From contig JAKQPD010000179.1 in NCBI GenBank assembly GCA_029564935.1, forward strand, positions 1-40,334: a stretch of 40,334 nt of DNA, read 5' to 3'. Position 1 is the stretch's first letter. Every line of letters starts with the position of its first letter. The translations under genes and the position numbers were made by a program. Below, one piece after another: positions 34,592-40,334 of this stretch. This DNA comes from Bacteroidota bacterium. GTDB taxonomy: Bacteria; Bacteroidota; Bacteroidia; Bacteroidales; VadinHA17. The notes below the pieces were generated by a model. It was not told the DNA's origin. It searched no databases and worked only from the letters and a program-made list of their open reading frames with translations.

Positions 34592-34686
34592 TTACAGAAC
34601 GGATTTTTTTAGTTAAAAACACGACAAAGTAAATCATTTAGGTACCAAACTTCAAAATAAACCGTTAAGATTCTTTAAGAATTTAC

Positions 34687-34694
34687 TAATTTTG
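34687..34694 (+). promoter_or_regulatory. possible -7 box of the penicillin-binding protein gene
   Basis: TAATTTTG matches TAnnTTTG, 20 bp before the ATG at 34714. A TTA lies at the -33 distance in place of TTG, with a 19-bp spacer. Confidence 0.38.
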
Positions 34695-34713
34695 AGCCTA
34701 AATTTTGAGCCAC

Positions 34714-37062
34714 ATGCAGGGCAATTCTGAAAACAAAAAGTATCTTATCTGGTTCTGGGCATTGTTCGCGTTTCCCTTTGTAATCATCATTTCAATCTTC
34801 ATTCTCATATCGAAGGGAAAGCTTGGTCCGATGCCATCTTTCGCTGAACTTGAAAATCCAGAATATTACCTCGCCGCAGAAGTTTATTCGGAAGATGAGG
34901 TGCTTCTTGGTAAGATAAGTATTGAGAACAGAACCTGGACTGATTACAAGGATCTTTCACCATATCTTGTTGCCGCACTTATTTCAACTGAGGATATCAG
35001 GTATTACCGTCATTCTGGAATTGATGTCCGGGGCCTTGCAAGAGCCATGGTCAGAACTATCCTGCTTGGTCAGAATACAGGAGGGGGCAGTACTATAACC
35101 CAGCAGCTTGCCAAGCAGCTTTATCCGCGCGACACTGCCAGGGTTTCTTCTCTTGTCAGAAAAATCCGTCTTGGAGTTTCAAAATTCAAGGAATGGCAGA
35201 CTGCCGTCAAGCTCGAGAAAAGTTATACAAAGGAAGAGATCATTGCAATGTACCTGAACAAGTATGATTTCCTGTATAATGCGATAGGGATCAGATCGGC
35301 TGCCAGGGTATATTTCAATTCAACCCCCGATTCTCTCAATATTCAGGAAGCGGCCGTACTGGTGGGAATGCTCAAGAATTCTGCAGCTTTTAATCCCAAG
35401 AGATATTACGACCGGATGTTCCAGAGAAGGAATATTGTTATCTCCCAGATGGCGAAATATGGCTATCTCAGTCGTCATGTTGCAGATTCAGTAAGTAAGC
35501 TGCCAATTGAGCTTGACTTTCAGGTTGAGGATCATAATACCGGAAGTGCGACATATTTCCGGGAATATCTGAGGAATATAATGACAAGGCGCCTGCCTGA
35601 CAGGAACCTTTACCAGCAGCAGGCATCATATGAAGATGCTATGTGGGAATGGGAAAACAACCCGCTTTACGGCTGGTGCAACAAGAACAGGAAACCCGAT
35701 GGATCCAATTATGATATATACAAGGACGGGCTTAAGATTTATACGACAATAAATTCGAGGATGCAGCAATATGCCGAAGAGGCTGTTGCCGAACATCTTT
35801 CCAAAGAGGTACAGCCTGATTTTTACAAACGTGCAAAAGGATTCAGGAATCCTCCTTATTCGAACGACCTGCCGAAGAAAATGATTGACGAACTGATAAT
35901 GAGATCACTGAGGCAGAGCAACAGGTATTATATAATGAAAGCCCGGGGATTTTCCGAGGACTCAATAATGCTTGCCTTCAATACAAAGGTTCAGATGAAG
36001 GTCTTTTCCTGGAAGGGAGAGGTGGATACAATAATGACCCCTCTGGATTCGATAAGATATTATAAGTATTTCATAAGATCGGGGATCATGGTTGAGGATC
36101 CTCATAACGGTCATGTAAAAGCTTATGTCGGCGGACCCGATTTCAGGTATTTCAAATATGATGTCTGCACACAGCAGAGAAGGCAGATCGGAAGTACTAT
36201 AAAGCCATTCCTATATACAATTGCCATGCAGAACGGCTATTCTCCCTGTTATGAGGTTGAGAATATACCGCGTTCTTTTGATGTGGGGGATACAATTCCC
36301 TGGACTCCGAGAAGCTCGGGCAACAAAGCCTATCATGGCAAAATGGTCACTCTTAAATGGGGGCTTGCCCAATCGGAGAATTATATTTCCGCCTGGCTGA
36401 TGGAGCAGTTCAGACCGAGTGCAGTCGTCGACCTTATGCATAAAATGGGTGTCAGAAGCTTTATTGACCCCGTCTATTCCATTTTCCTGGGTACTTCGGA
36501 TATCAAGCTTGAGGAAATGGTCGGGGCTTATGGGACTTTTGCAAATAAGGGTGTTTATACCCGTCCTATGTATGTAACCCGTGTTGAAGATAAGAACGGG
36601 AATGTTATTTCACGATTTTCTCCCAAAATTGAAGAGGTTCTTAATGAAGAGACGGCTTTTCTCATGTTAAGCCTTTTGCAGGGCGTTGTTCAGTCGGGAT
36701 CAGGTATCAGGATGAGGAGGGAGCCATATATGCTTATGAACCAGATTGGCGGTAAAACCGGAACAACGCAGGAGCAGTCCGACGGATGGTTTATGGGAGT
36801 GACTCCGAACCTTGTAGGTGGTGTATGGAGCGGATGGGAAGACCGTGCAATTCATTTTGAAACTCTTGGTGAAGGTCAGGGTGCAAATATGGCATTACCC
36901 GTTTTTGCACTGTTCCTGAAAAAGGTATACAATGATCCCGAGCTCGGAATTCTCGAAGCTGATGAATTTGAGAAGCCCACCGGCTTCAATATGGAGCTTG
37001 ACTGCAATAAATACAAGCGGGCAAGTACGGGGAGGGAAAATCCGTTGCGGGAAAGGTATTAA
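34714..37062 (+). CDS. penicillin-binding protein 1A-type (class A)
   Basis: Bifunctional peptidoglycan synthase of 782 aa, anchored by one N-terminal helix (about residues 10-32). The glycosyltransferase part (GT51) has the catalytic Glu in STEDIRYYRHSGID (near residue 93) and GGGSTITQQLAKQLYP. The transpeptidase part has the active Ser in GSTIKPF (about S494, SxxK), SEN (SxN) near 555, and KTGTT (about K681). All key motifs are present, so it should be active. I chose the ATG at 34714; a TTG at 34705 adds only three residues. The stop TAA shares the bases TTAA with the convergent radA stop, a 4-bp overlap. Confidence 0.93.
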   Translation: MQGNSENKKYLIWFWALFAFPFVIIISIFILISKGKLGPMPSFAELENPEYYLAAEVYSEDEVLLGKISIENRTWTDYKDLSPYLVAALISTEDIRYYRHSGIDVRGLARAMVRTILLGQNTGGGSTITQQLAKQLYPRDTARVSSLVRKIRLGVSKFKEWQTAVKLEKSYTKEEIIAMYLNKYDFLYNAIGIRSAARVYFNSTPDSLNIQEAAVLVGMLKNSAAFNPKRYYDRMFQRRNIVISQMAKYGYLSRHVADSVSKLPIELDFQVEDHNTGSATYFREYLRNIMTRRLPDRNLYQQQASYEDAMWEWENNPLYGWCNKNRKPDGSNYDIYKDGLKIYTTINSRMQQYAEEAVAEHLSKEVQPDFYKRAKGFRNPPYSNDLPKKMIDELIMRSLRQSNRYYIMKARGFSEDSIMLAFNTKVQMKVFSWKGEVDTIMTPLDSIRYYKYFIRSGIMVEDPHNGHVKAYVGGPDFRYFKYDVCTQQRRQIGSTIKPFLYTIAMQNGYSPCYEVENIPRSFDVGDTIPWTPRSSGNKAYHGKMVTLKWGLAQSENYISAWLMEQFRPSAVVDLMHKMGVRSFIDPVYSIFLGTSDIKLEEMVGAYGTFANKGVYTRPMYVTRVEDKNGNVISRFSPKIEEVLNEETAFLMLSLLQGVVQSGSGIRMRREPYMLMNQIGGKTGTTQEQSDGWFMGVTPNLVGGVWSGWEDRAIHFETLGEGQGANMALPVFALFLKKVYNDPELGILEADEFEKPTGFNMELDCNKYKRASTGRENPLRERY

Positions 37063-38420
37063 CTGAACAGCGATCGGACCAGCTGTTCGATCTTTCCCAC
37101 CTGTACAACCTCAATGCCCGGATCTTTGATCGAAATGTTCCGGTTATACTTAGAAAGGTATATTCTTTTAAATCCCATCTTCGAAGCTTCCCGTATCCGC
37201 TGTTCAATCCGTGCTACCGGCCTTATCTCACCGGAAAGACCGGCCTCACCTGCAAAACAGGTTTCCCTGGGGATCGGAATATCAAGGTTTGATGACAGGA
37301 CAGCGCTCATTACAGCCATGTCGATAGCCGGATCGGTCACTTTTATCCCGCCGGCGATATTCAGGAATACATCTTTAACCGCAAGTCTGAAACCGGCCCG
37401 TTTTTCAAGAACTGCAAGAAGCATGTTCAGCCTGCGGATATCATAGCCCGTGGAGCTTCGCTGAGGCGTTCCGTAAACCGCACTGCTTACCAGTGCCTGG
37501 GTCTCGATCAGAAAAGGCCTTAATCCGTCGACAGTGGCTGCAATCGAAATGCCGCTCAGTGGTTCGTCATGCTGATTAATGAACATCTCGGACGGATTGT
37601 TCACCTCCCTGAGACCTGATTCGATCATCTCAAAGATCCCGATTTCCGATGTGGATCCGAACCTGTTTTTTACAGGTCTCAGGATACGGTATACATAATT
37701 ATTATCACCTTCAAAATACAGTACAACATCAACAATATGTTCGAGGACTTTCGGCCCGGCAAGGGTTCCATCCTTGGTTATATGGCCTATAAGCACCACA
37801 GGAATACCGGTTATCTTAGAATATTTTAGAAGCTGGGCAGCACATTCCCTTACCTGGGATACCGAACCGGCTGAAGATTCAAGCATTCCTGTGCTCATCG
37901 TCTGTATTGAATCTGCAATTATTAGTCCCGGTTTGAGGTTTTCACTTTGGGTGAAAATATTCTCAAGAACAGTCTCACTCAGAATGTAGCATAAGGGATT
38001 TGAGTTTTTCAGTCGGCGGGCCCTGAGGCTTATCTGTTCTTCACTTTCTTCGCCTGAGACATATAACACCTTTGTACCTTTCAGTGCCAGGGCCAGCTGA
38101 AGGGCGAGGGTAGACTTTCCTACTCCCGGTTCACCTCCGAGCAAAATAATCGATCCGCTGACCATACCTCCGCCCAGGATCCTGTCGAGTTCGCTTATTC
38201 CCGTGTTCAGACGTTTATTCTCGTCAGCTTCAATATTATCAAGAAGCTTCGGATTACGTTTTTCAAGCCCGGCCGGGAGATTCGATTCACGGAAAGACGC
38301 TGGGGCTATTAGTTCCTCATGATAGGTGTTCCATTCCCTGCATGAAGGACACCTGCCAATCCATTTGGGCGATTCAGCACCGCAATTCTGACAGACAAAT
38401 ACAGATCTGGCTTTTGACAT
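37059..38420 (-). CDS. radA: DNA repair protein RadA/Sms
   Basis: Hexameric ATPase that promotes branch migration in recombinational repair. The 453-aa product has an N-terminal zinc finger with four Cys (C10, C13, C24, C27), Walker A GGEPGVGKST (about residues 95-104), the RadA signature KNRFGS near residue 250, and a C-terminal Lon-protease-like domain (AVKDVFLNIAGGIKVTDPAI, GLSGEIRPVARIEQRIREAS). All hallmark motifs are intact and length is normal. It is the last gene of the panC-panD-flippase-like-radA run on the minus strand, starting 1 bp after the previous stop, so the genes are probably co-transcribed. Confidence 0.96.
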   Translation of the reverse strand: MSKARSVFVCQNCGAESPKWIGRCPSCREWNTYHEELIAPASFRESNLPAGLEKRNPKLLDNIEADENKRLNTGISELDRILGGGMVSGSIILLGGEPGVGKSTLALQLALALKGTKVLYVSGEESEEQISLRARRLKNSNPLCYILSETVLENIFTQSENLKPGLIIADSIQTMSTGMLESSAGSVSQVRECAAQLLKYSKITGIPVVLIGHITKDGTLAGPKVLEHIVDVVLYFEGDNNYVYRILRPVKNRFGSTSEIGIFEMIESGLREVNNPSEMFINQHDEPLSGISIAATVDGLRPFLIETQALVSSAVYGTPQRSSTGYDIRRLNMLLAVLEKRAGFRLAVKDVFLNIAGGIKVTDPAIDMAVMSAVLSSNLDIPIPRETCFAGEAGLSGEIRPVARIEQRIREASKMGFKRIYLSKYNRNISIKDPGIEVVQVGKIEQLVRSLFS

Positions 38421-38421
38421 T

Positions 38422-39450
38422 TTAACTTATTCCGTTTTTTTCAGTTCCATTTCCTTTGCTTTTCCTGAATATAAGGTAAGTGGCAACAGCACCCATTATG
38501 ATCACCAGAATCATCTGGGATTCATGCGTAAGGATTGCATAGAGGGCGCCGTCTTCAAGATTGACTCCCTGAACAAAAGCAAGTCCGCGGGATATAATAT
38601 AATGGAAAGCCCCGATACCGCTCGGAACAGGCACTATCATCGCAAAGCTGCCTATCACCAGAAGAAAGACCGCATCTCCAAGATTGAGGTGCGAAGTATT
38701 ATCGATGGCAAATACCACAACCCAGGTCATGAACAGGTAACATACCCACATGAATACAGTATGGAATATGAATTCCCATTTTCTTTCCAGAGCGGTTATC
38801 GATTTCAATCCCTGGATTATTCCTTTTGACAGGTCAAAGATCTTTGAAATGACAGGGATCTTCCTTAGGTTCTTTCTGTATTTTATAACAAGATAAATAA
38901 AACCTGCCATGACCATCCCCAGCACAACCCATATCAGCCATGTCATGCCGAAGGGAGAGAGTACCTTTTCGCGGAATGGTATCAGTATTGTTTCCCTGAG
39001 GAACTGGTTTATCTTGTCTCCGCTTGTAAAGATCATAATTATCATGATTATCAGAACGGAAATCAGATCAACTGCTCTTTCCACCACCACTGTGCCGATA
39101 AGTTTGTCGACGGGGATCTTCTCCTTTTTCCCGAGGGCGACGCACCGGGTTATTTCTCCGATACGAGGGATCGCCATATTTGCGAAGTATCCTGTCATCA
39201 TTGAATTGAAGGTATTACGATATGATGGGCTGTAACCGAGCGGGTGGATCAGAAGTTTCCATCGTTTTGCACGGCTGAGGAAGGCAAAAATGTCGAAGGT
39301 GACTGACAGAATAACGAAAAAATAGTTTGCTTCCCTCAGTCCCGCTGATAATTCACTGAATCTGACATTACGGAAAGCAATCCAGAGCAGAAGGATCCCG
39401 ACAGCAAGGAAAAGAATGAACTGCAGAACCTGTTTAATAACCTTTTTCAA
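38422..39450 (-). CDS. YbhN/flippase-like membrane protein
   Basis: A 342-aa integral membrane protein with about eight membrane segments, of the lysylphosphatidylglycerol-synthase transmembrane/UPF0104 (YbhN, AglD) family. Diagnostic stretch near residues 85-125: MMTGYFANMAIPRIGEITRC, KEKIPVDKLIGTVVVERAVD. Family members include the membrane half of MprF and proteins tied to lipid or glycolipid translocation; the C-terminal catalytic half of MprF is absent, so lipid aminoacylation is not expected. Substrate is unknown. It starts 2 bp after the panD stop and stops 1 bp before the radA start. Confidence 0.85.
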   Translation of the reverse strand: MKKVIKQVLQFILFLAVGILLLWIAFRNVRFSELSAGLREANYFFVILSVTFDIFAFLSRAKRWKLLIHPLGYSPSYRNTFNSMMTGYFANMAIPRIGEITRCVALGKKEKIPVDKLIGTVVVERAVDLISVLIIMIIMIFTSGDKINQFLRETILIPFREKVLSPFGMTWLIWVVLGMVMAGFIYLVIKYRKNLRKIPVISKIFDLSKGIIQGLKSITALERKWEFIFHTVFMWVCYLFMTWVVVFAIDNTSHLNLGDAVFLLVIGSFAMIVPVPSGIGAFHYIISRGLAFVQGVNLEDGALYAILTHESQMILVIIMGAVATYLIFRKSKGNGTEKNGIS

Positions 39451-39452
39451 AT

Positions 39453-39803
39453 TCAGATCAGCTTATTTGTTTTGGTATCGGGAAAAATTATCACAGGTTT
39501 GAACTTTTTAGCTTCTTCAAAATCCATTGTTGCATAGGACATTATCAGAAGGATGTCGCCCGGAAGTACTTTCCGTGCAGCGGCGCCGTTCAGGCAGATG
39601 GAACCGGATCCTCTCACCCCTTTAATGACATAGGTCTCGAGCCTTTCCCCGTTATTCAGATTTAACACCTGTACCTTTTCATTCTCAATTATATTTGCTG
39701 CGTCCATCAGATCTTCATCAATGGCGATGCTACCGATATAATTCAGGTTCGCTTCGGTAACAGTTACCCTGTGGATCTTGGATTTTAATACTTCAATTAA
39801 CAT
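39453..39803 (-). CDS. panD: aspartate 1-decarboxylase
   Basis: Pyruvoyl enzyme that makes beta-alanine from L-aspartate for pantothenate and CoA synthesis. The 116-aa precursor has the self-cleavage site Gly24-Ser25 in [10 protein letters not shown]; cleavage turns Ser25 into the pyruvoyl group. [20 protein letters not shown] and [20 protein letters not shown] are typical, and length is normal. It lies next to panC, whose product joins beta-alanine to pantoate, so the two steps are encoded together. A separate promoter could lie in the 44-bp gap (39804-39847). Confidence 0.95.
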   Translation of the reverse strand: MLIEVLKSKIHRVTVTEANLNYIGSIAIDEDLMDAANIIENEKVQVLNLNNGERLETYVIKGVRGSGSICLNGAAARKVLPGDILLIMSYATMDFEEAKKFKPVIIFPDTKTNKLI

Positions 39804-39835
39804 AAGTTACGATCTAATGGTATATAAATTCAGCT

Positions 39836-39843
39836 CAAAGTTA
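39836..39843 (-). promoter_or_regulatory. possible -7 box between panC and panD
   Basis: On the minus strand this reads TAACTTTG, a match to TAnnTTTG, 32 bp upstream of the panD ATG. No -33 TTG is seen at the expected spacing, so panD may simply be read from the panC promoter. Confidence 0.25.
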
Positions 39844-39847
39844 ATTA

Positions 39848-40334
39848 TCATTTTGGATTCGCGGCAGGGTGGAATTCAATATTATCAATGAGCCTTATCC
39901 TGCCGGCCTTTACAGCAATACACCCGAAATACCGCCTGGTTTTCTTCATTTCGCTCTTTCTGCTCGCAGATACAAGGTTTCTGTCATCCACAATTTCAAA
40001 GTATTCCACTTCCAGTCCGCCTGCCTTTTGAATAGTATTGAACACAAATTCTTTTATTCCGGGGATGTCGTTATCAGCCAGCATGCCTGCCGCTTTTGAA
40101 ATAGTACTGAATATTACCGGGGCTTTTTTTCTCATTTCCGGTTCCAGAAGGGTATTACGGCTGCTCATGGCAAGGCCGTCAGCTTCACGGATAATCGGAT
40201 TTCCTTCAATTTTTATTTTGTAACCCAGTTTATGTACCAGTTCCCGGACAACAGCCACCTGCTGAAAATCCTTCATTCCGAAAAATGCAATGTCGGGTTT
40301 CACTATATCGAAAAGCCTTGACACAACTCTCCCT
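39848..40334 (-). CDS. panC: pantothenate synthetase (partial, 5' end beyond window)
   Basis: C-terminal part of pantothenate synthetase, which joins pantoate and beta-alanine with ATP. About 160 residues are visible, against roughly 280 for the family. The reading frame stays open to the window edge (GRVVSRLFDIV at the cut end), so a GTG at 40324 is an internal codon, not the start. Seen: VKPDIAFFGMKDFQQVAVVR, IIREADGLAMSSRNTLL (the pantoate/ATP site, KMSKS-like region) and VEYFEIVDDRNL. The HIGH-type ATP site is outside the window. It precedes panD by 44 bp. Confidence 0.94.
   Translation of the reverse strand, partial: GRVVSRLFDIVKPDIAFFGMKDFQQVAVVRELVHKLGYKIKIEGNPIIREADGLAMSSRNTLLEPEMRKKAPVIFSTISKAAGMLADNDIPGIKEFVFNTIQKAGGLEVEYFEIVDDRNLVSASRKSEMKKTRRYFGCIAVKAGRIRLIDNIEFHPAANPK

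Overview
The window comes from the chromosome of a member of the Bacteroidota, most likely an uncultured or environmental Bacteroidales-type lineage. The evidence is a complete sprF/porP-gldK-gldL-gldM-gldN type IX secretion (T9SS) locus, a GldA-type ABC ATPase, DUF4296, DUF5723 and DUF4834 proteins, and Bacteroidota-style -7 boxes (TAnnTTTG) upstream of several genes. The sequence is densely coding. I see no prophage, integrase, transposase, plasmid gene, CRISPR array, tRNA or rRNA. Species and lineage below phylum are inference.

Layout. 1-2 kb (minus): gldA and a tandem universal stress protein. 2-5.6 kb (plus): asnS, rpoN and a PAP2-like membrane protein. 5.5-7.4 kb (minus): an MJ1255-like glycosyltransferase and a radical SAM protein. 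7.45-7.98 kb: non-coding, with nested inverted repeats. 8-12.3 kb (minus): a tightly packed operon rbfA, methyltransferase, LolC/E-like permease, DUF4296 lipoprotein, amidohydrolase. 12.3-12.97 kb: non-coding repeat island. 13-15.8 kb (plus): trpS and a Tat-exported sugar-isomerase-like protein. 15.9-22.3 kb (plus): four envelope genes of unknown function (membrane-anchored beta-propeller, 704-aa lipoprotein, DUF5723 barrel, DUF4834 peptide). 22.35-23.85 kb (minus): mlaF and mlaE. 24-25.07 kb (plus): a mannose-1-phosphate guanylyltransferase. 25.07-25.13 kb: an inverted pair of REP-like hairpins that also looks like a terminator. 25.15-30.9 kb (minus): the T9SS core operon. 31.1-34.6 kb (minus): topA and an arginase-fold protein that has lost metal ligands. 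34.7-37.06 kb (plus): a class A penicillin-binding protein. 37.06-40.33 kb (minus): panC (cut by the window edge), panD, a flippase-like membrane protein and radA.

How the genes fit together. The T9SS genes encode the GldL-GldM inner-membrane motor, the GldK-GldN periplasmic ring and a SprF/PorP outer-membrane partner. PBP1A-type synthase, Mla, Lol-like, DUF5723 and flippase-like genes make the window rich in envelope functions, mixed with housekeeping genes for translation, DNA topology and repair, and pantothenate synthesis.

Best candidates for something undescribed: (i) the four-gene envelope cluster at 15.86-22.34 kb; (ii) the conserved-looking but ligand-depleted arginase-fold protein between topA and the T9SS operon; (iii) the hairpin repeat island at 12.54-12.92 kb, where stem positions change in compensating pairs. 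None of these is proven to be a new system from sequence alone.
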